Assembly: GCA_963513935.1 (NCBI GenBank)
Contig: OY740777.1
Span: forward strand, 14,991,092 to 15,055,091
DNA from: Aphrophora alni
Lineage: Eukaryota; Arthropoda; Insecta; Hemiptera; Aphrophoridae
Direction: 5' to 3'
DNA: 64,000 bases
The first letter of the stretch is position 1. Each line of letters begins with the position of its first letter. The notes below the pieces were generated by a model. That model was not told the origin of the DNA. It worked only from the letters and a program-made list of their open reading frames with translations, and searched no databases. Below are positions 1-12,109 of the stretch, one piece after another. Position numbers and translations under genes: made by a program.

Positions 1-161
1 CGGAGAGTTTTAGTTTCTCAATATCCTTTCAACACAGCGATCTACTGAAAATCGTCCGTCCAGTGGACTGGTTATAATAATCCGGAGGTGTTTTTAGTGG
101 GTAAAAATCCCGTACTACCATTATGTGCCTTAGATTTTCACCTCCGGTGTAAAAAAAAAAA
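1..161 (+). mobile_element. 3' end of a non-LTR retrotransposon with poly(A)
   Basis: The stretch ends in an A-run at 151-161. It contains a stem formed by CCGGAGGTG (82-90) and CACCTCCGG (139-147), and inside it a short hairpin GGG-TAAAAAT-CCC at 99-111. A 3' untranslated stem-loop with a GTGGGTAAAAATCCC core just before poly(A) is a familiar layout in arthropod R1/Jockey-type non-LTR elements; that comparison is from memory. The 5' part lies outside the window, so neither the reverse transcriptase nor a target duplication can be checked. Confidence 0.45.
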
Positions 162-2299
162 TTTTTTTTTTAAATCTATACATATTTTGTTTATCTAGCC
201 GGTTTGGTGTTGTGTAAATATGTAAATGAATAAGCTAAGAGCACTCAAGCATATCTCGAAGTTGATCTAATGCTAAATATTTTATAAAATCTTTATCTTT
301 ATGTTTAGAATATTTATCTATCAATTATAACTTTATAAAACTTTAATTTCATTAAGATTGTAAGTTTTTCTATTTATTTTGCTCCACAATATTTAAACTG
401 CAGTAAATTAGTAAACTTTAAAACTGAATACCTTAAAGTTTTTAATTAAATAAATAATTAATTGAAAATAAACTTTTTACTAGTATCTTGTAATATCTAA
501 AAATACAGGTACATTAAATTTTATTCATTGTGTGTTAGTTGATGTTTAATCGGAGATAATTGTGTTTGACTTATTCTGATGTGGTCTATACATTAGAATT
601 TTTTTTCTGAACTACAATTTCGTTAGTATCCGGTTTCGCCTCTGTATCCTTCTGCTAATTCAATCAAAGGTATGACTTTCAATAAAATAATTAATTCGAA
701 CTAACAGAATTATTTCCAATAAAGATTGTGGTAGACAATTTGTTGATGAAGTGACTTAAACTAAACTTTGATCACTCATGTTCCTTCTACAGCGAGGTGG
801 AAATTTTAGGCGTAAAATTTAGTACGCTTCATGTTTTGTTTAAAATGAATTTAAATATTTATAATAACTTTAGTAAAGTTTGATATAAAGAACCTAACAA
901 ACTACTAAAGTCAGTAGCTATGATTTTTCTGTCACTTCTGATTCACTTAGTTTGACATAGAAAGTTCTAATGATCTAAAACAATTCAACCGATTCATAAA
1001 CCATAAAGTTTATATGATTACTTTTATATTTAGGAATAAATTTATTTGCTTAATTTTTTTTTTTTACCATGGAACAAAACATAGAATTTTTATATTTTCA
1101 AAAGATAAAATAAATAATACAGTATACTATTTATTGATTGAACGTTGTCAAGACATACCTAAATCCCACCAATTGTTCAACTTCCATTTTAATGAAATAG
1201 TTGTTTCACTAGAGAACTCCACTTGGCCTGAATAGTGAGGATCATAGTTCTACTGACAGAAAGTGTTACCGTAATAATCAATGTCCCATCGACATTCTCG
1301 TGGTTTATGAATCTATTGTAAAATTGTTTATTAAATATTGAAACTGAATGTCTAAAAGCAAAGTTTTAAAAATATTGGATAATATTAAACTATGCTTCTA
1401 TCGAAAAAAAAAGTTATCTTTTAATAGAATAAGGCAAGGAATTTTACGATTTAAAATTTGTCGGATTCTGCACATACTATTTTCACGTCATTCTTCATAA
1501 CCTCATTTTAGTGGTGAAATAAACTTTTTATGAGAATGTAACGTATAATAATGAATGACATTGTATGATCCGTCTTTTGACTTCAGTCAATTTCTAAATT
1601 ATGACATGTTTCAGAGTCGTAAGTACATCATCAGATATCCGTTTAATTGTTCACTTTGATGAGCTCCTCGTACATTAAAACGTTTACAATAACACATTTA
1701 ATGTTTGCCGAGCTTTTAATACAAGGTAATTTATTATTATAAGATTTAATTGTGACTTGGTACGACAAAATTCATCTCGAATAAAACATAAATGAGTAAA
1801 TGAAGAACATTGGGAAAGTGTTAAAGTTACAGACTATATTTTCGTCGACATTTCAGTAGAATGAAACTAGATAAGAGCGTTAGAATGAATAAAAAGTAGT
1901 TGAATTAATTTTGAAACTATTTGTAGAATTCCAATATGTATTTAAAAATCTTCTGAAGTGTTTCCTATTCTATTAAAAACAGCGGTTTATTGATTATATT
2001 TTTATATTCAGAAGTTACATCTGAAATTATTAGATGGTTATCAACATTATTAATCCATTAACAAAATCCTTTCTTATATAATGAATCAATTTATCAAGTT
2101 ATAGTAACGTATAAGGATTGTAGGCTTTAATATGTTATTTCAAAGTTATATTAATTACTGTAATTATACAAATCTCTGGAGGGAATAAAGTTTAAAAAAC
2201 CGTGTAAAGAAAATCCCGATTTAAAACAATTTTGTTATTTTTTATTTGCAGGATAAATCTTATTTAATTTGGTTTATGATATAACTCAATACATATTAA
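162..2299. other. AT-rich stretch without recognisable gene
   Basis: I see no conserved domain, no exon with good splice borders and no clear repeat structure. The only open frame (1,014-1,235 +) is short, AT-driven and without family resemblance. Confidence 0.5.
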
Positions 2300-2580
2300 A
2301 ACAAATAGTGATATTTATGATAGCAAAAGGTTGGGGATCTTTCCCACAATAAGAAGAGTTTGTCGAACCTTCAAAGACGCTGAATGAGCGTAAATTGACA
2401 GTGACAAACACAGCTGAGAAGAGGTTCCAACCAAACACAGATGTTCTCCAATGGTTAACATAATGACACATGGATTGTCAAAATTTAACATTTTAAACCG
2501 ACTGGCAGAGAGGACTAGTAAATGACGTGCGCTGTGCAATAACAATATTTAATGAGGTCGTTTCTGGGAGGACTTTTTTA
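2300..2580. other. Locally GC-richer patch, unassigned
   Basis: Base composition rises relative to both flanks. On the + strand one frame stays open from about 2,352 to a TAA at 2,460 with a plausible protein-like composition, and two short - strand frames overlap it. No flanking acceptor and donor pair convinces me, and I do not recognise the protein. It may be an old exon or an element fragment. Confidence 0.2.
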
Positions 2581-4555
2581 ACAATTAATTATATAGAAAC
2601 CAATTTTGAACATTTTAAAATAATTTTTCATTGGCGGTGTTTATTTTTTGTTTTTATTTTATATATGTGTATGTTTTTATATCATTTTATGTGTGTGGGA
2701 AGAGCACATTAAACGAATAAGTGACGTAGAATTTCAAAGATACTTAAACACGATTCAAATAAAATGTAATAGATGTACCAATTTTGTTATTAAAACCAAT
2801 TTTCAAAGACATCTAGAAATGTTTTACGTCTTACCTTATAAATCTGTGTGTGTTTATCGAATTTAATATAATTTATGCTTTTAAACCAAACTACAGTTTT
2901 ACGACCTCCAGCAGTGTTAAATTATTAATTTTGTTGAACATTTTCAATGCAATAAGAACAATGTTCTAGACACATTAAAATATATATATAAAACAACTGT
3001 TATGTGGAAAGTTTTGTCCAACTATTTAACCATAAATTGTAAAACTAGATTCCTTACAAGATGGAATTTAAAATTACAAGAAATGGTAAAATTGTAAATT
3101 TGCTTGTCTAGTTCATACTATTATCACAATCGACTTCTAATATAATAGACTATTTATTCTCACCAGGTTAACACACAAGTTGTGGTTCAATACAACGTTA
3201 CATGTTTGGAAAATACCAACAAAATATTTCAAACAATAAAAGATAGAAGAAATTATTTAAATAATTGTGATGAATCGTTCTACACGGATGGTCTGTTTAA
3301 TAAAAACTGTGTCATTTTCAAAATTAAAATCATTTCAGTATTGATTTCATGAAACATTTTGATCATCACATGACCTCAATAGAAGGTACTGTTTTTTTTT
3401 CAAATGTTTGTGTTTAGATAAAACTAAAATTGTCTTAATTAAAACCAATTAAACAAGGGAATTGTTTCCTTATTACAAATTGTTGCCTCACGGAAACATT
3501 CCACAGCTTTTGCGTAACTTTACATGTTTCTAGAAACTTTCCAAGTTTGCGATTAATTATGTTTATATCTCTTCTACGTGATGAACCACATGTTCTCAAA
3601 CGGAAAAGTTTTCCTAATTTGTAAAGTTTTAATATCCATTCATATTTTACATTATAGATGTCTTACTACACCCTTTATATGAATTACGTATACAATAGAA
3701 AATATATCTTTTTGTCATTAGTTAATAAACTAAGTGAGCATATATTAGAGACTAGTTTATTGTAAATCGTCATATGCTGGAGTGAGAAAATGATGAAATT
3801 ATGCACAATATGATGCCGTAGATTAATTTAAGCGTTTATTGAAACATCGTTTTAAATTAACATATTCATCCGACAAAGCTAAAGGTATAATTAAATTAAT
3901 AATTTTTTTTGAACTTTAGTCAGCGAATGGTTTAGTATTTCTCATTTGTAGTTTCGTATAGCCCTTAATACTGATTAAAATAATGATCTTTGAACAGCTA
4001 ATGCATATAACCAAGTAATAAATATAAATTACAAATGCTTGGAAATAATTTCCTATGAAAATATTTAAACATATATATTAACCTTTACAATAGTGGCATT
4101 AAATAATAATTTTTTTTATATAAATTAAAACAAAAACAAATATCATAATTAAAAATATCATAAAATTCTTAAAAAGTTAGCAAACGGTCGTTATATCTAT
4201 GTAACTGGTTTTTTTTTTTTTGTTTTTTACTGTGGCTGTAAATATTTACAAATTTAGATTTTTTTTAATAATATTATTTTCTGTTTTTGTGAATAATTTT
4301 TTAATGGAATCAATGTAGAAATATTTAGTTATCTCTGACATAACTTACATTATAATGTAAAACTTCATCCCAATCTTAAATAATCCCCTTTATATATTCC
4401 GGAAAACAGAAATAAATAAGACCTTTTTTAAATCCTATGTTAAAGATTTTGTGGGTTATAGATATCATCTGTGACATAAACGTCAATCACTTTTATGAAG
4501 TTAAATTACAAAAGTAGGAGTAATAAATAGACACACTGGCACGAGTTATACTAAA
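2581..4555. other. AT-rich stretch without recognisable gene
   Basis: Nothing beyond homopolymer runs, for example the T-run near 4,208-4,220, and short AT-rich frames. Confidence 0.45.
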
Positions 4556-4559
4556 CATG

Positions 4560-4950
4560 GAACTAATACAAAGTAATTATAAATCAATATCTTAAAAAAA
4601 TTTATTACCAAATTTTCTTATCAATGAAAAGAATAGAAACTTATAAATTATCAGTCCGTATCTATTGTTGATGATAATTTTATTATAATTTTGTAACCAT
4701 TTTTTACGTTATTCTATGAAATAAAGTTTGTCTGAAATATTGAGGTTAAACAAGAGAAAGTCTTCAAACTTCACAGACACAAAAACAAACTTTCCTTGTT
4801 TGAAAGCATGTAATACTAAACTCCTAGTAACTTGGAAGACAATTCAATTATTTTATAATAGAAAACCCTTATTTAAAAACTCTGTGTTTACAGTTTCCTT
4901 TGCACGTCATCATATGTTTTTTCTGCAATAGGTTTAAAGTAAGAGCAACA
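4560..4950 (+). repeat. Duplicated block a (partner 25,300-25,720)
   Basis: This is a diverged but clearly colinear match to 25,300-25,720. Shared landmarks in the same order are TTTCTTATCAATGAA, a run around TTTTTTTACGTT, ACAAACTTTCC or its equivalent before TTTGTTTGAAAGCATGT, and the drop into AT-rich sequence after it. Frames are not conserved between the copies, so the block looks non-coding. Confidence 0.6.
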
Positions 4951-5639
4951 CTCATGTAATAGAATTCATCTTTTTTATTTGTAGTTGATTTATTTATATA
5001 ACACCTTGAGCTTCTTACTAACATCCACTGGTAGATAGACACGAGTTAAGGTAGGCTAAAAAAGACTTGAGAGGTAAGAAAATACTTCGATATTTCGTTT
5101 CAAACTATCAACTTTTATTTTCCTAGAAACAATATCATTCAAGGTATAGTATTTTTTAAAGGTTTTTAAGCCATGGTGATGGAGTAAAGATGCAAGATAC
5201 TTGTGGTAGGGGTTTCAGTGTTTTAAATTGTTTACATTCACCACAGTGCTCATTGAACATCTATTAACTATGACTTCCCCGTCTAGTGATATAAAACTTT
5301 TACTTAAATTAAGTTTAAAATATTATTTTTCATATTATTAGATATTAAGTTTCTTACGAAATGTCAAATCAAACATCTTTTTCCAAATATTGTAACGTTT
5401 ATCAGTGGTAAATTACTTAATTATCACACAAAGAATTTATTTGAATTTACCAAAGAAAATGGATGAAATTAGAGATGACATATGTATACAGTAATTTGAG
5501 TAGGTTAGAACTAGAATTGTATAATTTACATATGAAGTTAGCTAACAACTGCGAGCCCAAAGAGTGGGGTGATTAGCGTATGAAAACATATAGTTAACGA
5601 TCATAAAACTAAAAACAAAATTACAAATCAAGAAAAGAT

Positions 5640-6260
5640 ATTTAACGGTCATATAATATCAAAGGTAGAGTTATTGATAAGGACCCATCTTTAACTAGCA
5701 ATACCGGTCAAATTAATCTAAGTAAGGGGCTTAAATTTTCCTTTCCCAAGTACTCCAATAGAAGATATCGCAGCAAACATAGAGAGCAGTATTACTTTCT
5801 TAAAAGACTCTGACAAAAATTGTATAAGAAATGTTTGTAAAATTAAACTTAAGAGTAATTTAAGTAATAGTAAATATAACAACAAATTAACTAATGTTAA
5901 AAAAAAAATTTGGAACTAATAAAAGGTATAAACGGAAAAGATTTTTTTTCTTTCTGAAGGTGGTCAAAGGCAATACTATAGTAATGGTAGATGAAGTAGA
6001 TTATTACATAGAGTCTCTTAAATAACAGATGAGGTACCTTATAAGAAATTAGCTAGTAACAATTTAAACAAGTATATCAATACCACTAAAGAAACCATAA
6101 AAAATAAGCTTATAAATTGCATATTTATAATCTGGATTTACCGAAATTGTATTGCCTGACCAAAATACATAAAGAAGGTAAGTCGATGAGATTAATACAT
6201 TTTATTTAATTTATCGTTTCATAAGTTTTAGCCAATACATTTTTGGGTTCAGATTTTTGT
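5640..6260 (+). pseudogene. Penelope-like element reverse-transcriptase relic
   Basis: This is a broken coding remnant readable with frameshifts. Around 5,720-5,860 it gives LSKGLKFSFP followed by IEDIAANIESS, the N-terminal region typical of Penelope-like elements. At 6,129-6,197 it reads LPKLYCLTKIHKEGKSMRLI, which matches the Penelope RT signature of the LYxLPKIHK type. Penelope-like elements are retroelements whose RT is related to telomerase and which usually carry a GIY-YIG endonuclease. Several stops and at least two frame changes show it is dead. No C-terminal endonuclease follows here, but a separate relic of that part occurs near 35.3 kb. The assignment rests on recognised motifs only. 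Confidence 0.6.
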
Positions 6261-7199
6261 AAAAGATAATGTATTTGAAATTTATTTCACAATAACGGAT
6301 TCTTCTAGTAATGATGACTTGGAATTAAGACTGACTACAATAAATGATAAAGAAATATTAGCAATTTTATAACTTTTACACAAAATCATTTATGAACAAA
6401 CAAATATAAAATGATTTATGGATTGGAGAAAAAACAATAATCTTCATTCAATCCCTATAAATGTGTTAATTGCTTATTTTAAAGGAAAAGAAACCTCCTT
6501 ACCTTACTATGGTCTTTTTAGTGTATGATAAAATACACTCTTAGCGTGAAACATCAAATTAATATTTCTAAATGTTTCAATCTCAACTTTTCTAAAACAA
6601 AAAATTGGTGGATATTAGGATAAAAAAGCCAAAACATTTTCGTCTTTGTTTAATCAAAACCTTCTTTAACAAAACACCTAGCTATATATTTTATCTTAAA
6701 AAAGTAAGTCTATTTTATATGCTCAAGTAGATTGTTAATATATTAAAAAAACTAATCCTCCTTAAATAGGCCTATGCACAGTATTGGATGAGTTATTTAT
6801 TTCGTATTAGTTTCTCCGTAGTAAAAGATAATTCAAATTTTCGAAAACTGTGTAATGATATTTGCTATGCCGTAGATAAGTAAGTATATACAAGGACAGT
6901 GTTCAACATTTAAGACACTTATGAAATGTTCTCTCTCGGCACTATCATAATAAAATGATTGCATACACTACTATTATCATTTAGATTGTATTATTATTAA
7001 GCTTGCTTTAATCGGAAGAACAAATCAATCATGTTGACTGATATTTATTCAAGGAATTAATAATTTTCAATTCTTTTCGTCAAACACTTTATATTATTTA
7101 TAATAAATAAATATAGATATAAATTTTCCTAAATTCATAAAACATGCAAATTCAAAATTATTCGTCATGCTGAATTGTTTGGTATTTAATAAAAAACAC
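6261..7199. other. AT-rich stretch, possible decayed continuation of Penelope-like relic
   Basis: In-frame stretches continue to about 6,530, with stops, but I cannot match them to RT motifs. After that only AT-rich sequence is seen, including one TAGGCCTA palindrome at 6,767-6,774. Confidence 0.3.
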
Positions 7200-7560
7200 A
7201 ATTACACGGTTAAAATGTAGTTGAACCTAACGTGTCCCCCGTTAAAACTGTTGTGTTTGGAACATGCCTACAACCTTTCTTACGCTTCACTTTTCAGTGT
7301 ATCTCTCAAGACGGAGTTAAGTTGATCACTCCATACACGCACACAAGCCAATCAAGGAGGAGGCAAATGTGCAGTATTAACAATGGTTGACAGCATATTG
7401 CACCCATACAACACCCCCAATATAATTACTGACATCTGCAATAATATGCGTCAGCATAAAGCAATATCAACAAGGCCACTTTAACACTTCAACAGCTGAC
7501 AATTTGAAGTACCATTTTGTTCTCAAACGTAATCAAAATAGAACAATAAAATTAATATAA
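7200..7560 (+). repeat. Duplicated block b (partner 26,680-26,880)
   Basis: It shares ordered landmarks with 26,680-26,880: ACAATGG(T/C)TGAC, CATATTG(C/T)ACCC, ATAATTACTGACATC, and ACCCTTCAACA or ACACTTCAACA followed by (C/G)CTGACAATTT. Small indels break any common reading frame, so the block is probably non-coding. Confidence 0.6.
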
Positions 7561-7642
7561 CAAATATGTTATTGTTTTTAAACATTGGAAAAAGGAGTTG
7601 TAAAATAACACGGTTATCACGTAACAATGGTAGAAAAGCTTC

Positions 7643-7650
7643 CTCTAGAG
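7643..7650. repeat. Left target-site duplication of the hAT element
   Basis: CTCTAGAG, next to CAGGGGTGTCC. It matches ATCTAGAG at 10,227-10,234 except at the first base. Confidence 0.85.
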
Positions 7651-10226
7651 CAGGGGTGTCCAACTTACAGAGGCTCAAGGGCCAAAAATTGAACTTGAAC
7701 TTGATTGCGGGCCATATAGAAAGTCTCTAAATTTAAAACAGCAATAAGAGATTATGTTAAGTTATAAATAAAACGAAAATTAGCATAATATTATTTTTAT
7801 AGATACAAGGGTTCGTTTTACACAATTAAGAAAAATATTAAGATAAAATATTTTTACAATCAATATTTATAAGTTAACGAAAATCAAAATATATATTATT
7901 TATCAGTGTGAACATTGTGGGCGATCAGCTGCATCAACCAAATATCGAATATCAACCTCTAGTTGTGTTGTAGCCAGCCTCATGAGATGAAGTAGAGACG
8001 CATCAGAAAGCTTGATTCGATTTTTGTTTTTTATAAACTTCATGGATGAGAATACACTTTCACATAAATAGGTACTTCCAAACATTGATGACATTTTTAG
8101 TCCAAAATCTCAATTTTGGAAATCTCTCTTTGGGAAGTAATTTGAAAAATCATGAGCCCTTTCTTTCCTTGTCATTAGAAACATGTCAGCTAGCATATCA
8201 CATATTTCAAGTTGTAGTTCAGGTGGTTGATCTTCAATTGTAGCTCCAAGAGGATTATTATAAAACAGAAGACTACTTTTGAGATTTTCAATTTCGTCGA
8301 ATCTTGTATTTAACTCATAAATTACTTCTTGGATTTGAGAACTGCAGCTTGAAAAATCGCTATCTTTAAATTCTTCAGCTAACTGAAGACAGCTAGGAAA
8401 GTGTATCAAGTTCTTGTTTTCCAATCTGTGTTTGAACACTTTTAGCTTACGGCAAAACCCATTGATGATGCTTAGCTAATCTGATATGGTTTGTTTTTTT
8501 CCTTGAAGACTTGAGTTCAAAATATTGAGATGATTGGTCAAGTCTGTTAGAAAAGCTAATTTAAACAAAAATTCTGGATCTTCAAACTTCTTTTCAAGTT
8601 CAGTGGTGTCAGATGGCACATATTTGTTAAGGAATGTAGGGGTGTCTTTTCTTATAGCAAATAGTCGTTCCGTGCACTTTCCTGCACTCAACGACCATAC
8701 ATGGTTGTATAATAGCAAGTCTCCATACTCAGCCTCTGTTTCTTGTAAAAACTGTTTAAGTTGTCTGTGTAAAAGGGCTCGGTTTCCACCTGTGATCAAA
8801 TTTATAATTTTAATCACAAGTTTAAAATCTTCATCTTGCTTGATGGATTTTCCACATAAGGCTTCCTGGTGAATAATACAGTGGTTTGTCGGACAAGTTA
8901 CTCCATTCTTTCTAAGCAATCCTACTATTCCAGACTTTTTACCTGTCATTGCTGGTGCCCCATCTGTAACAATGGCCGAACATCTACCAAAGCCTCCAAT
9001 TCTGTCAACAGTTTTCTTTAAAGCCTCATAAATGTCTTTTCCTTTTGTTGTTCCATGAAGAGAACATAAATCAAATAGTTCCTCCTTACTAGAGAAGTCT
9101 TCAAAGGTTGTACGTACAAATATTAAGAACTGACTGACATCTGTTTGATCAGTACTTTCATCCAAACAAAGTGAAAAATATGAGCTTTTTTTAACCTGGC
9201 CAAGCAAAGATGTTTCTACTTGCTCACCCATTTCAACAATCCTTCTTTGTATGGTTTGATGTGAAAGTGCCACGGATTCAAATTTCTCAGCTATTTTGGA
9301 ATCCTCAAAAGCTTTTGCAATTTAAATAGCACATTTTTTAATTAAACTGCCATCAGTAAAAGATTTCTTTGCTCTGGCCAGCTCAATAGATACGGCATAA
9401 GACGGAAACAAAGAATGAGTTTGAGAATGCAATACTTTACTAAACATACCAGTTTGTTGTTTAAGCTTCTTCTTCAAACCTGCAACTAAAGCACTCCGAC
9501 TTTCATCTGTATATGTAGCATACCCTTTTTCATGCATTGTTGAGTAATGTCTTCTCACATTATATTCCTTAGGCACTGAAACAACTTGCATGCACACCAA
9601 ACACAGCAGTTTTCCATTATTGTTAATTATCAAGTAACCACTTTCCCAACTTTCCTTGTAACTCCTGTTTTTGCTATCAATTTTACGTTTTACTGATTTC
9701 CCACTCATTTTTGAACCAATATTTATTGTTCAACTCGTTGCCAATGTAGCCTAATTTCTATTAAATTATTAAACAAAATATTCACAGATCATAAATATTA
9801 CAATAAAAGTTCAAATACTTTTGTAAAAGGATTAATGAGGATAAAATTCTTGACTTAAATGCTTGCTATAACAATAATACTACAAACTAAACAATCCAAA
9901 AAGAACAAAGGTTACAAGCGACTACCAATGCCAGTATCAGAAGTCAGAGCTGTCATGGTGGTGGGGAGGGAAAACCGCTAGGTTGTTGTCGAGTTGAGTT
10001 GAACTGGTGAAGTTAACAGATACTGACAGTTTGTTATACCTCAAAATATGAATAAATATTTAATTTATATACAGCAAATACTTGCGTATTTGTCGTAACT
10101 TATATGTATTAAATTATAAGATCGCTTCCGAAAGAAATACATTTCTAGTAATTTCTGATATTTTTGTCAAAAAGCATTCGAGGGCCGCACAAAATTGCAT
10201 GGCGGGCCGCTAGTTGGACACCATAG
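7651..10226 (-). mobile_element. hAT-family DNA transposon, 2.6 kb, inactive
   Basis: The left end reads CAGGGGTGTCCAACT (7,651-7,665). The right end, read on the opposite strand, is CTATGGTGTCCAACT (10,212-10,226), giving imperfect ~15-bp terminal inverted repeats of hAT type. Just outside lie the 8-bp sequences CTCTAGAG (7,643-7,650) and ATCTAGAG (10,227-10,234), which match at 7 of 8 positions. An 8-bp target duplication is the hAT hallmark. Inside is one transposase frame on the - strand with three stop codons. The sequence next to the ends (GGGCCGCACAAA and GGCGGGCCGC) is much richer in GC than the host DNA around it, consistent with insertion of foreign DNA. Confidence 0.9.
7903..9708 (-). 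pseudogene. hAT transposase (GTF2IRD2/ZBED-like), three in-frame stops
   Basis: One continuous frame of 602 codons runs from ATG at 9,708-9,706 to TGA at 7,905-7,903. It is interrupted by TAA (9,324-9,322), TAG (8,478-8,476) and TGA (8,112-8,110), with no frameshift. The order is typical of hAT transposases. An N-terminal C2H2/BED-like finger comes first (C36, C39, H54, H59). Next come CLDESTDQTDVSQFL, holding the first catalytic Asp, and AIVTDGAPAMTGKKSG, holding the second. The NHCIIHQEALCGK segment follows. Last is the C-terminal dimerisation motif MFGSTYLCESVFSSMKF. Such transposases act in the nucleus by cut-and-paste. The good preservation between stops suggests inactivation was not very ancient, but no full-length product is possible. 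Confidence 0.9.
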
Positions 10227-10234
10227 ATCTAGAG
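10227..10234. repeat. Right target-site duplication of the hAT element
   Basis: ATCTAGAG directly follows the right terminus. It pairs with 7,643-7,650. Confidence 0.85.
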
Positions 10235-12109
10235 TATTCACAGAGTTTTGGGAAACTAACATCTAAACTACATTTCATTATATTCATCAGAACTTTTTTA
10301 ATAATTGTATCTTTCGTTGCCGTAAAAATTACACAAATAATTTATTAAAAACCGATCCCTTATAAATCAATAACTCAGTTACATATTTTTTTAATTGCAA
10401 TTTTTAAGAGAGTAATAAATTTTAATTAAATTAGTTGTAGTCGAAATTCGGTAAAATTTTTTTTAAATAATATTATTCCTTAAAAACCAGTATAATAACA
10501 AATACTATGTAATACAGTAATGTAATAATATGGTATTCGTAATAACCATAAATAAATGTTGAGCTTGACTTGTGAGATAATTTACGAAGAAATAAATTAT
10601 TTATCATGATTAAATAAACGTAATTTTTGTGGGAACTTGTGTTCAAGTTTTTGTTCAGTGTAATAAGCATATTTAAAACGTCATTCACAAAGATCCAGTA
10701 GTGGATCAACCCGCGAAGGTGAGCACTTAAGTGAGTAATATAATACTCAACACAAACAGATTCCATCACCTAGTTCTAACCAGATTTTGCTAGCACTAAA
10801 GAAATTTCAATATTCACAATATACAGGGTCAAAACAAAGCGTACCAACAAAAGAGCTTATCAAATATTACACCCCCAATCTTTTTGTAATTGATACTACA
10901 TCCCTAAGACGACACGTCCACTTCCAACTGTCAGTTCCTTTACTCATCCCAAATATAAGGATTTCTCTATTTCAAATCTGAGTCTTCAGCATCTAAGGAC
11001 ACTATTTTTTTCTTTGAACTGTTACACATATCACGATATCTTATTATGTAATCAATTTATATATTTAATGGTTGCATCCACCTTCTTCTATAATTACTCC
11101 TGATATTATCCTTAATATACTCCGTGATTTAATAAAACCAAGTCGTTCTAAAAACGTATTATTTTAAGACTAACATGGTATCTTTAAAATTAACAAAAAA
11201 CAAGATAAAGATACATCCAAAGTAAGAATTTTATCATGTGTTAATAATCACAAAACTGGATTGGCAAACTGAAAATTTTAAAATTAAACCTTAAACAATA
11301 GAGTTCATGGTTCAGGAATTAAGGCACGGCGTCACTTGTACATTACATGTCTCAAGTTAAAAGGAAATTCATCTGCTTGTAAAGTTGCATTCACAGGAAT
11401 TCACTGAAGCATTCATCTGAGAAACTCTAAAGTAGCTTTACTCGTCTAACATATTTCCAACGTTCGTTCTGTCAACTGCGTTGTGACGAAAGGAAGATTT
11501 ATTAACAATTTATTATACGCAAGAGTTAAAGTATGCCTTGAAATGAATTCTTCCTTTATTTTCAACTATTATACACCATTGCATAGATTGCTCATTAAAA
11601 CAAACGTGTGTCCTTGTATTTTGTGAGCAATATAATTTAAAAGTTATAAAAGAATAATTTAATCCAGCAATGCTTATTTGAATACAATATTTAAGAATAA
11701 GTTATATATTGACATTCAATAAGACCGCCTGTTTTAAATTGCAATACCTTGTTGCATTGTTGCCATGACAATATTTTATTTATATCTTTGTTAATTAGTA
11801 CGTATTGAGGTTAGTTATCATGTAACAACGACTAATAATTGTGAAACCACATTACAAATGTGTGGCGAGCATTGCATTTTGTATTTTAATTTATATTCCC
11901 TCATTAAACAATTTTACAATTGCAATAGACATTGTCAATTTCAAAACGTAGACTCAATACATTCAATAAATGTTATGGTATAGTATTGTATACTATGATA
12001 CAATAGAAAAATACATAAACACAAACATAACAAGACATACAAATTAAAAGCAATAACTATTTACAAGTATTTACATTTATTACAACTAACACCATAGTTT
12101 AATTGCTAT
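10235..12109. other. AT-rich stretch with a short shared repeat at 10,554-10,580
   Basis: No gene is recognised. AAATGTTGAGCTTGACTT at about 10,554 recurs at about 14,337, just left of the large palindrome, so the two places may carry pieces of the same element family. Downstream GTAATTTTTGTGGGAACTTG (near 10,621) also resembles the palindrome's outer arm. Confidence 0.35.

Noticed and set aside
2286..2866. Overlapping short frames at 2.3-2.9 kb as exons
   Set aside because: The patch is GC-richer and one frame looks protein-like, but I found no consistent acceptor and donor pair and recognise no family.
3525..3545. Heat-shock-element-like TTCTAGAAACTTTC
   Set aside because: Spacing of the third pentamer is off and no gene lies downstream.
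10473..10769. 98-codon minus-strand open frame
   Set aside because: AT-driven composition, overlaps a short dispersed repeat and shows no protein family.
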